Assembly: GCA_964482235.1 (NCBI GenBank)
Contig: CAYZWU010000034.1
Location: forward strand, 1-55,961
DNA from: CAYZWU01 sp964482235
Lineage (GTDB): Bacteria > Planctomycetota > B15-G4 > CAYZWU01
Reading direction: 5' to 3'
DNA length: 55,961 bases
Both the position numbers and the translations under genes were made by a program. Positions 29,214-38,188 of the stretch are shown piece by piece; within the stretch, counting starts at the first letter, position 1; every line of letters starts with the position of its first letter. The notes below the pieces were generated by a model, which was given only the letters and a program-made list of their open reading frames with translations, was not told the origin of the DNA and did not search any database.

Positions 29214-29764
29214 GCAAGAAGAAGGTCCTGATCGGTGTCACGGGCGGGATAGCCGTCTACAAGACATGCGACCTCGTGCGCCTTTTGAAAAAGGAAGAGT
29301 GCGACGTGCAGGTGGTGATGACCCGGAGCGCCGCCGAGTTCGTCACTCCCATGACATTCGAGGCTCTTTCGCACCGCCCGGTTCCACGCGGCATGTTCGA
29401 GCCGCGGATCGAAACTTCCTTCGGCCATCTCGACATGGCGGCATGGGCCGACGCGGTGGTGATCGCACCGGCGACGGCAAACATCATCGGAAAGATCGCG
29501 GCCGGCATCGGGGACGATCTTCTCTCCACGACGATCCTCGCCGTCCCCGCCGGGACGCCGGTCCTGCTGGCTCCGGCCATGAATACACGGATGTGGGAGA
29601 ATCCCGTTGTCCAGCGCAACCTGAAGTCGCTGCTCGAGGAGGTGGACGGTCGCTACCGTTCCATCGGCCCCATTGTCAAGGAACTGGCCTGCGGCGACCT
29701 GGGTATGGGCGGCATGGCTACGGTGGAAACGATTCTCGAGAAAATCATGAAAGAGCTTCGCTGA
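29210..29764 (+). CDS. coaC: Phosphopantothenoylcysteine decarboxylase (flavoprotein)
   Basis: A 184-residue FMN-dependent decarboxylase that removes CO2 from phosphopantothenoylcysteine. The ATG at 29210 overlaps the coaB stop; a GTG at 29204 would add two residues. The flavoprotein signature is complete: VTGGIAVYKTCDLVR near the N terminus, the catalytic-His region FGHLDMAAWAD, VIAPATANIIGKIAAGIGDDL, the substrate motif APAMNTRMW, and the C-terminal LACGDLGMGGM with the cysteine that reduces the enethiol intermediate. CoaA, CoaD and CoaE genes are not in the window. Confidence 0.93.
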   Translation: MSKKKVLIGVTGGIAVYKTCDLVRLLKKEECDVQVVMTRSAAEFVTPMTFEALSHRPVPRGMFEPRIETSFGHLDMAAWADAVVIAPATANIIGKIAAGIGDDLLSTTILAVPAGTPVLLAPAMNTRMWENPVVQRNLKSLLEEVDGRYRSIGPIVKELACGDLGMGGMATVETILEKIMKELR

Positions 29765-29791
29765 CGGCGAAGTGAAATAACAGGAGTCCAC

Positions 29792-30899
29792 ATGAGAATA
29801 GAAGACCTGACCGTCGAGATAAATGAGATCAGCAAGAAACTGACACAGCTCAAGGACTCTCTTTGAGTTCCCCACCTGCCTGAAACGATTCAACGAGATC
29901 GAAAAGCATATGACCGGAAGCACCTTCTGGGATGATCAGGAGAAGGCCAATACCCTGATCCAGGAGCTGAAGGAAGCCAAGGCGGTCGTCGAGCCTGTCC
30001 AGGAGATCGAGGCTGTTCTCGACGAGGCGCAGATCATGGTGGACCTGGCCGGCGAGGACGGTAGCGAAGAAGCCCTCGCCGAGGTGGACGCCTTTTTCGG
30101 CGACCTGCGCGGACGGATGAGCCGCCTGGAGTTCCAGGTGATGCTGAACGGCAGGCACGACAAGCTGAACTGCTTCTTCGTGATCCAGGCCGGCGCCGGC
30201 GGAACGGAGTCGTGCGACTGGGCCGACATTCTCCTGCGGATGTATCTGCGCTGGATGGAGAGGTCCGATTACGAAGCGCGGCTCGTCGACATCCTCTACG
30301 AGGAGGAGGCGGGGATCAAGTCGGCCACCATCCTCGTCAAGGGGCGATGGGCCTACGGCTACCTGAAGGCCGAGCGGGGCGTCCACCGCCTGGTTCGCAT
30401 CTCCCCCTTCGATGCCCAGAAGAGGCGGCATACCTCCTTCGCGGCGGTGGACGTGATCCCCGAGTTCGATGAGGACATCGAGATCGACATCGACCCGCAG
30501 GAGTTGAAGATCGACACCTACCGCGCCGGCGGAGCGGGCGGGCAGCACGTTAACAAGACCGACTCGGCCGTCCGGATCACCCACATTCCCTCGGGCATCA
30601 TCGTCCAGTGCCAGAACGAGCGCTCCCAGCACAAGAACAAGTCCACGGCGCTCAAGATGCTCAAGGCCAAGCTGTTCCGAAAGAAGGAGGCGGAGCGCGA
30701 GGCGGAGCTCAAGAACATCCAGGGCGTCAAGGATGACATCGCCTGGGGGAGGCAGATCCGTTCGTACATCCTGCATCCCTACTCGCTGATCAAGGATCAC
30801 AGGACCGGACTGGAGATCGGAAATGTCAATGCCGTCCTCGACGGCGAGATCGATCGCTTCATCAAAGAATATCTGAGGAGTGGAAAGAAGAATGGATGA
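29792..30899 (+). CDS. prfB: Peptide chain release factor 2, expressed by programmed +1 frameshift
   Basis: RF2 recognises UGA and UAA and triggers release of the finished chain. Translation starts at ATG 29792 (AGGAG eight bases upstream), runs 24 codons to CTT, and meets TGA at 29864-29866. A +1 slip that skips T29864 continues with GAG and gives a 368-residue protein (29792-29863 joined to 29865-30899). The downstream part has the UGA-reading motif SPFDAQKRRHTSF and the hydrolysis motif RAGGAGGQHVNKT. Its stop lies inside the purH start, overlapping it by 8 bp. Low RF2 favours the slip, the classic autoregulation. RF2 also competes with selenocysteine insertion at UGA in the gene at 16 kb. 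Confidence 0.96.
29852..29867 (+). promoter_or_regulatory. prfB +1 frameshift site
   Basis: AAGGAC-TCT-CTT-TGA-G: an SD-like AAGGA, a three-base spacer, the slippery CTT and the in-frame UGA. Spacing equals that of the E. coli site, where AGGGGG precedes TAT-CTT-TGA. The base after UGA is G rather than the usual C, so the first shifted codon is GAG (Glu) instead of GAC (Asp). Confidence 0.93.
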
Positions 30900-32511
30900 G
30901 ATCAAGATCGGGCGCGCCCTGTTCAGCCTCACCGACAAGAGGGGATCGGTCGAGTTCGCCCTCGGGCTCGCGCGCCACGGAGTCGAGATCATTTCCACAG
31001 GAGGCACGGCAAGCCATCTCCGCGATGGCGGCGTGACGGTGACCGACGTCTCCCAGGTCACCGGTTTCCCGGAGATCATGGGAGGACGGATCAAGACCCT
31101 CCATCCGGCTGTTCACGGCGGTCTTCTGGCCGTCCGGGACGATCCGACTCACAGGAGGGAGGCCGAAGAGGCGAGGATCGACTTCATCGATCTTCTTGTG
31201 GTGAACCTCTACGCCTTCGAGGAGACTGTGGCCCGGGATGGTGTCACGCGCGACGAGGCGATGGAGAACGTGGATATCGGCGGACCGGCCATGATCCGGT
31301 CGGCCGCCAAGAACCACCGGTACGTTGCCGTGGTGGTCGATCCCGCACGCTATGGCGAGATCCTTGCCGAGATGGAAGAGAGCGGCGGCTCCCTCGGCCT
31401 GAAAACGCGCGAGAGCCTGGCGGCCGTCGCCTTCGCCCTGACCGCCTCGTACGACAGGGCGATCACACGCTATCTGGAGACGACGGTACCAGCGAGTGAA
31501 GGCGATTCTACCGAGGGAGAGCTCCCGGCGGAGCTCGCGATCCGGACGGAACCCGGCACGATTCTCCGCTACGGCGAAAATCCGCATCTGCGCGCCGCCT
31601 TCTACACGTTGCCCGGTTCCGGCGAGTCGTGCGCCGCATCGGCCGAGCTGCTCAACGGGAAAGCCCTCTCGTACAACAACATCATCGATATCGACGCCGC
31701 CTACGAGCTGGTCAAGGAGTTCGACGACCCCGGCGCGGCGGTGATCAAGCACACCAACCCCTGCGGTGCCGCCACGTCCTCGGACATCGTCCAGGCGTAC
31801 CGGGACGCGCTCGAGGGAGACCCCCTGTCCGCCTTCGGCGGCATCCTGGCTCTCAACCGGCCGTTCACCGGCGAGCTGGCCGAGGAGGTCGCAACGAAGG
31901 AGCGCTTCTTCGAAGCCATCATCGCTCCGGGGTGCGACGCCGACGCTGTGGCCGTCGTCAGCAAGAAGGTGAAATGGGGGCGCAATTGCCGCATCCTGGC
32001 TGCAGCGCCGCTCGATCGCGAGCAGGCCGTCTTCAAGAAGAACACCGAGCCCGGCCGCGGAACGACGGTGCGTTCCGTGGTTGGCGGATTTATCCTTCAG
32101 GACAGGGATCTCGGCTTCGAGGACGAGAAGTTCGAGATTGTCACGCAGGCCGTGCCCGATGACGATCTCAAGGCCTCCCTTCTTTTCGCCTGGAAAGTCG
32201 TGAAGCACGTGAAATCGAACGCCATCGTTCTGGCCAGGGACATGCGGGTGGTCGGTGTGGGAGCGGGACAGATGAGCCGCATCGATTCCACCATGATCGC
32301 CGGCCGAAAAGCTGGGGAGAAGGCGAAGGGATCGGTGCTGGGATCGGACGCCTTCTTTCCTTTCCGTGACTGCGTGGACATGGCCTCGGATCTCGGCGTC
32401 CGGGCCATCATCCAGCCCGGCGGATCGGTGCGCGACAAGGAATCGATCGCCGCTGCCGACGAGCACGGCATCGCCATGGTCTTCACCGGGAGGCGCCACT
32501 TCAGGCATTGA
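30892..32511 (+). CDS. purH: Bifunctional AICAR transformylase / IMP cyclohydrolase
   Basis: A 539-residue enzyme for the last two steps of IMP synthesis. The N-terminal cyclohydrolase domain has the STGGTA and GGRIKTLHPAVHGG motifs; the C-terminal transformylase has YGENPHLRAAFY, YNNIIDIDAA, the catalytic KHTNPCGAA and DAFFPFRDCVD. The ATG at 30892 overlaps the prfB stop by 8 bp, giving a coaB-coaC-prfB-purH rightward run that ends at a strong terminator. The length is normal for the family. No other purine-synthesis gene is present, though apt is encoded 9 kb away. Confidence 0.97.
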   Translation: MDEIKIGRALFSLTDKRGSVEFALGLARHGVEIISTGGTASHLRDGGVTVTDVSQVTGFPEIMGGRIKTLHPAVHGGLLAVRDDPTHRREAEEARIDFIDLLVVNLYAFEETVARDGVTRDEAMENVDIGGPAMIRSAAKNHRYVAVVVDPARYGEILAEMEESGGSLGLKTRESLAAVAFALTASYDRAITRYLETTVPASEGDSTEGELPAELAIRTEPGTILRYGENPHLRAAFYTLPGSGESCAASAELLNGKALSYNNIIDIDAAYELVKEFDDPGAAVIKHTNPCGAATSSDIVQAYRDALEGDPLSAFGGILALNRPFTGELAEEVATKERFFEAIIAPGCDADAVAVVSKKVKWGRNCRILAAAPLDREQAVFKKNTEPGRGTTVRSVVGGFILQDRDLGFEDEKFEIVTQAVPDDDLKASLLFAWKVVKHVKSNAIVLARDMRVVGVGAGQMSRIDSTMIAGRKAGEKAKGSVLGSDAFFPFRDCVDMASDLGVRAIIQPGGSVRDKESIAAADEHGIAMVFTGRRHFRH

Positions 32512-32578
32512 GAGACCGTTGACTCTGCGATTCCGCCCTGAACACGGTTGAATCGCTCCATGGTCTGCAAAATAGAAA

Positions 32579-32615
32579 CCGCCTCGCGAAGATCGATTCG
32601 CGAGGCGGCTTTTTT
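32579..32615. terminator. Strong intrinsic terminator after purH, probably bidirectional
   Basis: A perfect 12-bp stem, CCGCCTCGCGAA (32579-32590) with TTCGCGAGGCGG (32597-32608), loop GATCGA, followed by CTTTTTT. The leftward etfA gene ends 20 bp to the right; on its strand the stem is followed by a shorter T-rich run, so it may serve both operons. Confidence 0.93.
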
Positions 32616-32635
32616 CTGTCTGGGCGAGTGTCGGA

Positions 32636-33607
32636 TCAGAGCTTCTTGGCCTGCTCGATCAGGGCGGGGATCACCTCGAAGAGGTCGCCCACGACGCCGT
32701 AATCGGAAACCTTGAAGATCGGGGCATCGGCATCCTTGTTGATGGCCACGATGAACTTCGACGACGACATGCCGGCGAGATGCTGGATGGCGCCGGAGAT
32801 GCCGCAGGCGATGTAGAGCGTCGGGGAAACGGTCTTTCCGGTCTGGCCCACCTGATCGGAGTGAGGACGCCATCCCGAATCAACGGCTGCGCGCGAGGCG
32901 CCCACCGCGCCCTTCAAGAGCCCGGCCAGCTCCTCGAGGAACTTGTAGTTCTCCGGACCCTTCATGCCGCGGCCGCCGGCAACGATGATGTTCGCTTCCG
33001 TGAGATCGATCTTGCCGCTCGCCTCCTGGAGGATCTCCTTCAGGGACGCCTGGCCGCCGGCAACGGCGGCGGGGCCGTCGAGCTTGTCCACGGCGGCATC
33101 GCCGCCGGAGCCCGCCTCGGCCGTGAAGACGTTGGGCCTCAAGGTGAGCACGAAGCTATCCGTCGTTGCTGTGACCCAGGCGTGGACCTTACCGCCGTAG
33201 AGAGGGCGCTTGGCCGACAGGTTTCCGTCCTCCACCTTCAGCTCGATGCAGTCGGATGCCATGCCGCAGCCGAGCAGAGCCGCGACGCGCGGGGCGAGGT
33301 CCTTGCCCATGCTCGATGCGGGGAAAAGGATCACCTTGGCGTCGAGCGTCTTGGCCGCTTCGCAGACGGCAGTGGCATAGCTCTCGCCGGTGTAGTCCTT
33401 AAAGCTGGCGTCGCTGAGAGCCTTGACCGTGGAAACGCCGTACTTGCCGAGCTCGGGGCCCATTCCTTCCACATCGGCTCCGGCCACGAGAGCGACGGCT
33501 TGGCCGCCCATGTCTCCGGCGAGCCGGGCCGCAGTGCCGGCTACTTCGAACGCCGTTTTTCTGAATGTGTTGTTCCGTTGTTCCGCAAATGCCAGTATCA
33601 CCGACAT
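32636..33607 (-). CDS. etfA: Electron transfer flavoprotein, alpha subunit
   Basis: A 323-residue subunit of the FAD- and AMP-containing ETF heterodimer that takes electrons from acyl-CoA dehydrogenases and passes them to the quinone pool. The FAD-binding C-terminal signature is intact: VAGGRGMKG, then SDQVGQTGKTVSPTLYIACG and GISGAIQHLAGM, AINKDADAPIF. The ATG at 33607 has AGGAGG eight bases upstream. It follows etfB by 67 bp. Two acyl-CoA dehydrogenases at 46-52 kb are obvious electron donors. ETF-quinone oxidoreductase is not in the window. Confidence 0.96.
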   Translation of the reverse strand: MSVILAFAEQRNNTFRKTAFEVAGTAARLAGDMGGQAVALVAGADVEGMGPELGKYGVSTVKALSDASFKDYTGESYATAVCEAAKTLDAKVILFPASSMGKDLAPRVAALLGCGMASDCIELKVEDGNLSAKRPLYGGKVHAWVTATTDSFVLTLRPNVFTAEAGSGGDAAVDKLDGPAAVAGGQASLKEILQEASGKIDLTEANIIVAGGRGMKGPENYKFLEELAGLLKGAVGASRAAVDSGWRPHSDQVGQTGKTVSPTLYIACGISGAIQHLAGMSSSKFIVAINKDADAPIFKVSDYGVVGDLFEVIPALIEQAKKL

Positions 33608-33674
33608 GTCGAGTTCCTCCTGACCTTGTCTCTATTCTTCATTCCTTTTCGACTCATTCTCACGGCCCTTCGGT

Positions 33675-34424
33675 TCAAAGAACCTTGGCCTCGTTCTGCA
33701 GGAGTTCGAACAGCGTCGGAACCGCTTCCGCTCCCTCGCCCACGATCTTGCCGGCAGGCCTCTCCGGCGGATAGACGAAGCCCTTTATCGAGGTCTTCGG
33801 TGCCGCGTCGGAGAGCTCCCGCTCCTCGATAGGCTTCTTCTTGGCAGCCATGATCCCCTTGAGGGAGGCATAGCGGGGTTCGTTGAGCCCCTTCTGAGCC
33901 GTGAACACGGCCGGGAAAGGAGCCTCGAAAACCTCGATGCCTCCTTCGATGCTTCTCTTGACAACGGCGGAAGAATCGCCGCATTCCATCGAGACGATCT
34001 CGCTCACGGCCGGAACCTGCAACAGAGTCGCCACCATGAGTCCGATCTGGGCGTTGTCTCCGTCCACGCTCTGTTTCCCGAAGAAGATGATGTCGTGCGG
34101 GATTTCGCGGAGCGCCGAGGTCAGGATCTCGGCAGTGGATGAGGGATCGCGGAGGAAGGTCTCATCCTTGATGTGCACCGCCTTGTCGGCACCCATGGCG
34201 AGCGCCGTCCGGATCGTCTTGGTGGCGCTTTCGGGACCGAGGCAGAGGACGGTCACCTCGCCACCTTTCGCTTCCTTGATTTTGAGGGCCTCCTCCACCG
34301 CAAACTCGTCATAGGGATTGACGATGTACTCGAGGGCGGCGGAATCGATGGAATCGCCCTCCGGTGTGATCTTGATCTTGGACTCCGTGTCAGGCACGTG
34401 CTTGATGCAGACGACAATATTCAT
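33675..34424 (-). CDS. etfB: Electron transfer flavoprotein, beta subunit
   Basis: A 249-residue partner of EtfA carrying the AMP site. Typical segments are MNIVVCIKHVPD at the start, NPYDEFAVEEAL, LCLGPESATKTIRTALAMGADKA, and FFGKQSVDGDNAQIGLMVA followed by LNEPRYASLKGIMAAKKKP, the loop that recognises dehydrogenases. The ATG at 34424 follows GGAG. It is the first gene of the two-gene etfBA operon; its promoter region contains a fragment of the dispersed palindromic repeat whose TTGAAA on the leftward strand might act as a -35. Confidence 0.96.
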   Translation of the reverse strand: MNIVVCIKHVPDTESKIKITPEGDSIDSAALEYIVNPYDEFAVEEALKIKEAKGGEVTVLCLGPESATKTIRTALAMGADKAVHIKDETFLRDPSSTAEILTSALREIPHDIIFFGKQSVDGDNAQIGLMVATLLQVPAVSEIVSMECGDSSAVVKRSIEGGIEVFEAPFPAVFTAQKGLNEPRYASLKGIMAAKKKPIEERELSDAAPKTSIKGFVYPPERPAGKIVGEGAEAVPTLFELLQNEAKVL

Positions 34425-34449
34425 CGCGCGTTCTCCAATTACCCGAACG

Positions 34450-34600
34450 ACTTTTTCAACGGACTCGTATGCTTCAGGTGAAAATGAGCAGTAGCGTTTT
34501 GAGGTCCTCTGCCAGGCAGAGCCCCTGCTCTCAGCAGCCCGAAGGAAATGTCAGTCGATCCGAGAAACCCTCTGTTCCAGAGCACTTTATCAACGGGCTG
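34450..34600. repeat. Two related terminal sequences of the dispersed palindromic repeat
   Basis: ACTTTTTCAACGG at 34450-34462 and ACTTTATCAACGGGCTG at 34584-34600 match the right terminal repeat of the 28298-28456 element, but here both point the same way. They may be two truncated copies or a rearranged one. The rest of the 274-bp gap between etfB and the HD-GYP gene holds a GC-rich hairpin-forming stretch (34500-34545) and no gene. Confidence 0.5.
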
Positions 34601-34698
34601 TTAGGTAATGACTTGGCAATATAATAGGAAGGAATTTCCATTTTCAATGTTTTTTTCCTCCGCGGTGCGGCGGGACGGAGGAAGAACGGCTTGGGGGG

Positions 34699-35736
34699 CT
34701 ACTGGCTCCTCTCCGAGATGCTGTCCAGGAAGAGCTTCAGCATCTCGCCGTCCACGGTCACGTCGCTCTCGGACATCAAGGTCTCGGAAGCCTGCTGGAA
34801 CGACATCGGATCGCGGTACGGCCTGTGCGACGTGATGGCATCCCAGTAGTCGGCGATCTTCACGATGCGGGCGGTGAGAGGGATCTTGTCGCCTTTCAGG
34901 CCGTCGGGATAACCGGATCCGTCGATGTTCTCGTGATGGAAATGAATGATGTCGGTCAGGTCCTCGAGCGACGTGATGGGGTGAACCATCTCGGCGCCCG
35001 TCGCGGGGTGCTGCTTGATGACCTTGTACTCGTCCAGGGTCAGGGGGCCTTTCTTGTCCAGGATGTATTCCGGCGTTCCCAGCTTGCCGATGTCATGGAG
35101 CTTGGCCCCGAGCTCGATGCGCTGCACCAGATCGGAGTTCAATCCCATCCGCTTGGCGATGACGATCGAAAAGCTGGCCACGCGGTCGCTGTGCTGCAAG
35201 GTGTAAGGGCTCTTGGCATCGATGATCTTGGCCAGCGTGATCATGAATTCGGCCACGTTCTTCGCCTCGATCTGCTCGCGCTCCTTGATCCTCTCCAGCT
35301 CGATCGTCTTTCTCTTGAGCGTCTGCTTCTCGATCACCCTCATGATCGTCGTGCGGACGTCGTCGAAGAGGAAGGGCTTCTTGAAATAATCGAAGGCTCC
35401 TTCCTTGATCGCCTTGATCGCGTAATCGATGTCCATGTGGCCTGTTATCATCACGACATCGATTTCCTTGTTCAGATTCTTCACGTAGGAGAGCAGCTCC
35501 AGGCCGCCGAGGCCCGGCATGGTGATATCCGTGAGGACGAGGAAATATCCCCCCTCCTCGAGCAGCTCGATGGCCGCTTCCGCGCTTTCGGCTGCGCTGG
35601 TATGAAAGCCGATCTTGTCGAGGTACAGCTTGAGCGACTGCCGAACGCCCTTTTCATCGTCCACCACGAGGATCTTCCGGTCCTTGTAATAGGCCTCCTC
35701 GTCGCTACCTTCGGGAAAAGGGGACGGTCTGGACAT
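34699..35736 (-). CDS. Response regulator with HD-GYP c-di-GMP phosphodiesterase domain
   Basis: A 345-residue two-component output protein. I chose ATG 35736, with GGAG six bases upstream; the ATG at 35793 has no SD. Residues ~20-135 are a CheY-like receiver with acidic pocket DDE (26-28), phosphoacceptor Asp70 in LTDITMPG, and Lys in FKKPF. A helix (140-165) links it to an HD-GYP domain with LHDIGKLG (HD 214-215), HHENIDGSGYPDGL (GYP 275-277) and a terminal KIADYWDA. It should hydrolyse c-di-GMP when phosphorylated. No histidine kinase is adjacent. It lies downstream of lptB on the same strand after a 161-bp gap. Confidence 0.94.
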   Translation of the reverse strand: MSRPSPFPEGSDEEAYYKDRKILVVDDEKGVRQSLKLYLDKIGFHTSAAESAEAAIELLEEGGYFLVLTDITMPGLGGLELLSYVKNLNKEIDVVMITGHMDIDYAIKAIKEGAFDYFKKPFLFDDVRTTIMRVIEKQTLKRKTIELERIKEREQIEAKNVAEFMITLAKIIDAKSPYTLQHSDRVASFSIVIAKRMGLNSDLVQRIELGAKLHDIGKLGTPEYILDKKGPLTLDEYKVIKQHPATGAEMVHPITSLEDLTDIIHFHHENIDGSGYPDGLKGDKIPLTARIVKIADYWDAITSHRPYRDPMSFQQASETLMSESDVTVDGEMLKLFLDSISERSQ

Positions 35737-35897
35737 CTCCTGCTCCGGTGGAGTGTGGGGTGATATGGTTGAAATCGAATTTTTGTTGTTCATAACAAGC
35801 TGTAATGTCAGAGGCTTAACTTCGTTCGGCTCTATTGATTATCGTCATAATAGGACCGATGTCGTCAATTTTTTCGACATGAAATCGAGGAATATCG

Positions 35898-36671
35898 CTA
35901 AAGCGTATCTGTGTTTTCCGAAGGTGGGACTGCGGATGAGCGGCCGGAGGAGAGCTCGAACCTCTTTCCGAGATAGATCTTGCGGACTTCGGGATCGGAG
36001 GCAAGGGATTCGGCGTTGCCGTGCCTGAAAATCTCGCCTCCGCTGATGATGTACGACCTGTCGCAGGTGGCGAGCATCTCGCGGACCGCATGATCGGTGA
36101 TGAGGATTCCGATATCCTTGTCCCTGAGCTCGAAGAGGATGTTCTGGATCTCCTCGACCGCGATGGGATCGACACCGGAGAAGGGCTCATCGAGGAGAAT
36201 GACCTCCGGTCTGGTGGCCAGCGTCCGCGTGATCTCGAGCCGCCGCCGCTCCCCGCCGCTCAGGGTGTTGGCCCGGTGGCTGGCAAGGCGGACGAGCCCC
36301 AGCTCGCCGAGAAGCTCCAGGGCCTTCTGGCGCAGCTTCCTACCGGGATAGCCGTTCGCCTCGAGGATGGCCTGGATGTTTTCCAGCACGGTCATCTGCT
36401 GGAAGATGGACGGCTCCTGCGACAGGTATCCCATACCCAGGCGGGCTCTCTTGTACATCGGGAGGGTTGTGATCTCCCTGTCGTTGAGAAAGACGGATCC
36501 CTCGTTCGGGCGGATCAGCCCCACGGTCATCTTGAACGTCGTGGTCTTGCCGGCTCCGTTCGGACCGAGCAGGCCGATGATCTCGCCCCGGCTCAGCCTG
36601 AAGGAGACCTTGTTGACAACGGTGCGGTTGCCGTATGTCTTGACCAGATCCTTGACACGGAGAAGGGTCAT
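35898..36671 (-). CDS. lptB: Lipopolysaccharide export ABC transporter ATPase
   Basis: A 257-residue ATPase of the LptBFG complex that pulls lipopolysaccharide from the inner membrane towards the outer membrane. All ABC motifs are present: GPNGAGKTTTF (Walker A), SQEPSIF (Q-loop), LSGGERRRLEI (signature), ILLDEPFSGVDP (Walker B) and TDHAVREML (H-loop). The SQEPSIFQQMTV and DHAVRE wording is specific for LptB among ABC ATPases. The start is 3 bp after the lepB stop. LptA, LptC, LptF and LptG are not adjacent. The gene implies a diderm envelope. Confidence 0.94.
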   Translation of the reverse strand: MTLLRVKDLVKTYGNRTVVNKVSFRLSRGEIIGLLGPNGAGKTTTFKMTVGLIRPNEGSVFLNDREITTLPMYKRARLGMGYLSQEPSIFQQMTVLENIQAILEANGYPGRKLRQKALELLGELGLVRLASHRANTLSGGERRRLEITRTLATRPEVILLDEPFSGVDPIAVEEIQNILFELRDKDIGILITDHAVREMLATCDRSYIISGGEIFRHGNAESLASDPEVRKIYLGKRFELSSGRSSAVPPSENTDTL

Positions 36672-36674
36672 GGG

Positions 36675-38060
36675 CTACCTGATGAGTTTCCACCTGAAAT
36701 GAGGGTAAATGGGCCAGAAAACGGCGATCGCCTTCCCGAGCATGAATTTCTTGTGAATCAGGTGCGTGTTCTTGATCTCGGGATTCCTCACATTGTCGCA
36801 TCCGCGAAGGATGTGCGTATCGCCGTAGATGTCGACGAAGGGAGCGGGCTGCGTTCCGAACAGGTTGAGCAGCTGGCCGGGAAACCTTCCCCGCTCGAAC
36901 TGCCCCTCCAGCTCGGTCCCGTCCTTCTTGGCCAGCCTGATCGATTTCCACTTCCGGCTGTCGCTCGAATTCTGCGTGTTGTCTCCCATGGCGAAGTAGT
37001 GGTCCTTCTCCACGACGTATTCCGTCATCCCCTCGGGAGAACCGTTGAGGTAGTAGATGTCGCGGAGCAGGGCGACGTCGCGCAAGATCCCTTTGCCGCC
37101 CACGGGACCGAAACCGATCGAGTTGGGCTCGTCTCCCCACTCGATCCATTCCGTCTCGTACTCGTGCGAGGCGATCTCCTTGCCGTCGAGAGAGATGGAA
37201 AGGCGGTCGTCGATGTTGGCAAGAGCCACCTCGTACCGCTGCCCGGGCTCGAGCACGATCTTCTCGGAGGACCAGGCCGTGATCGTTCGTTCGAGTCCCT
37301 CCGTTGCCGTGGACGTGGTCCTGATATGCGACTTGGGAGCCGATCCGGCTGTTCTCAGGAAGAAGGAGTGGGTTCGGCTGTTCTCCCTGATCTCGCAGCG
37401 CAGGCCCTGCGCTCCTTTTTCGAGCTCGACCTCGAACACGATCTTGAGGTCGCCCACGCGGTGCTTGCCGTCCTCCTCGATCTTGTGTGGCTTGGGGCGG
37501 GGAATGCCGTAGTCGGTATCGTAGCCGTGCAGGTAGTCGTCCACGATGTTCTTCATGGAGGCCAGGCACGGCTTGGTGAACGCGATTTCCCCGTCCGAGA
37601 CCGCAACGGCTCCCCGGGGAAAGTCGAAGAGCTCCTCGAAACGACCTCTCTTGCCATCTGCCGAGTAGATCTCCTTCAGCACGGAGTCGAGGACCTTCTC
37701 CGGCTTTCTCTCGATCTTTCCGTTGATGTAGATGTCCCCGTTCTTGATGGCCACCTTCTCGCCCGGGAGGCCGATCAGGCGCTTGATGTAATTCTCGGAC
37801 TGGTTCATGGGGAACTTGAAGACGATCACGTCCCAGCGCTGCGGTTCGCTTATGAGATAAACGAACTTGTTGACCAGCACACGGTCGTAGATCCCGGTGT
37901 CGCTGTTGCCGATGATTGTCGGCTGCATCGAGCCGCTGGGTATCTTGTAGGCCTCGATGATGAAGAACTTGAGGATCAGCGCCATGGCGATGGCAATGGC
38001 CAGGCACTCGATATTCTCGCTGATGATGAAGCCGAGGCTCTTCTTCTCTTTCTTTGTCAT
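36675..38060 (-). CDS. lepB: Signal peptidase I with large insertion
   Basis: A 461-residue S26 signal peptidase, cleaving signal peptides at the outer face of the inner membrane. One helix (residues ~13-35) precedes the nucleophile Ser44 in IPSGSMQPT. The general base Lys93 lies in YIKRLIGLPGE, and the family box MGDNTQNSSDSR is at 358-369. Between the Lys box and this box is an insertion of about 230 residues with a jelly-roll-like part (LSISLDGKEIASHEYETEW), far more than in E. coli LepB. Long insertions are known in signal peptidases of Planctomycetota and relatives. All catalytic residues are kept, so it should be active. Confidence 0.93.
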   Translation of the reverse strand: MTKKEKKSLGFIISENIECLAIAIAMALILKFFIIEAYKIPSGSMQPTIIGNSDTGIYDRVLVNKFVYLISEPQRWDVIVFKFPMNQSENYIKRLIGLPGEKVAIKNGDIYINGKIERKPEKVLDSVLKEIYSADGKRGRFEELFDFPRGAVAVSDGEIAFTKPCLASMKNIVDDYLHGYDTDYGIPRPKPHKIEEDGKHRVGDLKIVFEVELEKGAQGLRCEIRENSRTHSFFLRTAGSAPKSHIRTTSTATEGLERTITAWSSEKIVLEPGQRYEVALANIDDRLSISLDGKEIASHEYETEWIEWGDEPNSIGFGPVGGKGILRDVALLRDIYYLNGSPEGMTEYVVEKDHYFAMGDNTQNSSDSRKWKSIRLAKKDGTELEGQFERGRFPGQLLNLFGTQPAPFVDIYGDTHILRGCDNVRNPEIKNTHLIHKKFMLGKAIAVFWPIYPHFRWKLIR

Positions 38061-38188
38061 GGCATCCAGTTCAGGTGGTGTCTCGCTGTTCTCCGTTTCA
38101 GCGCCGGTCTTTCCGGCCGGCAGATGTCGAAGCGATTGTAACAGAACGAGACCGCTCTTTCCTTTCTATATGAACCCCTGTCGGCCGA

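Noticed and set aside
29864..29866. Premature stop making prfB a pseudogene
   Set aside because: The CTT-TGA context and SD-like AAGGA with three-base spacer are the classical autoregulatory frameshift site.
36021..38141. 706-codon rightward ORF
   Set aside because: It lies opposite lptB and lepB, whose motifs are complete; the peptide is a His/Asp/Leu-rich shadow.
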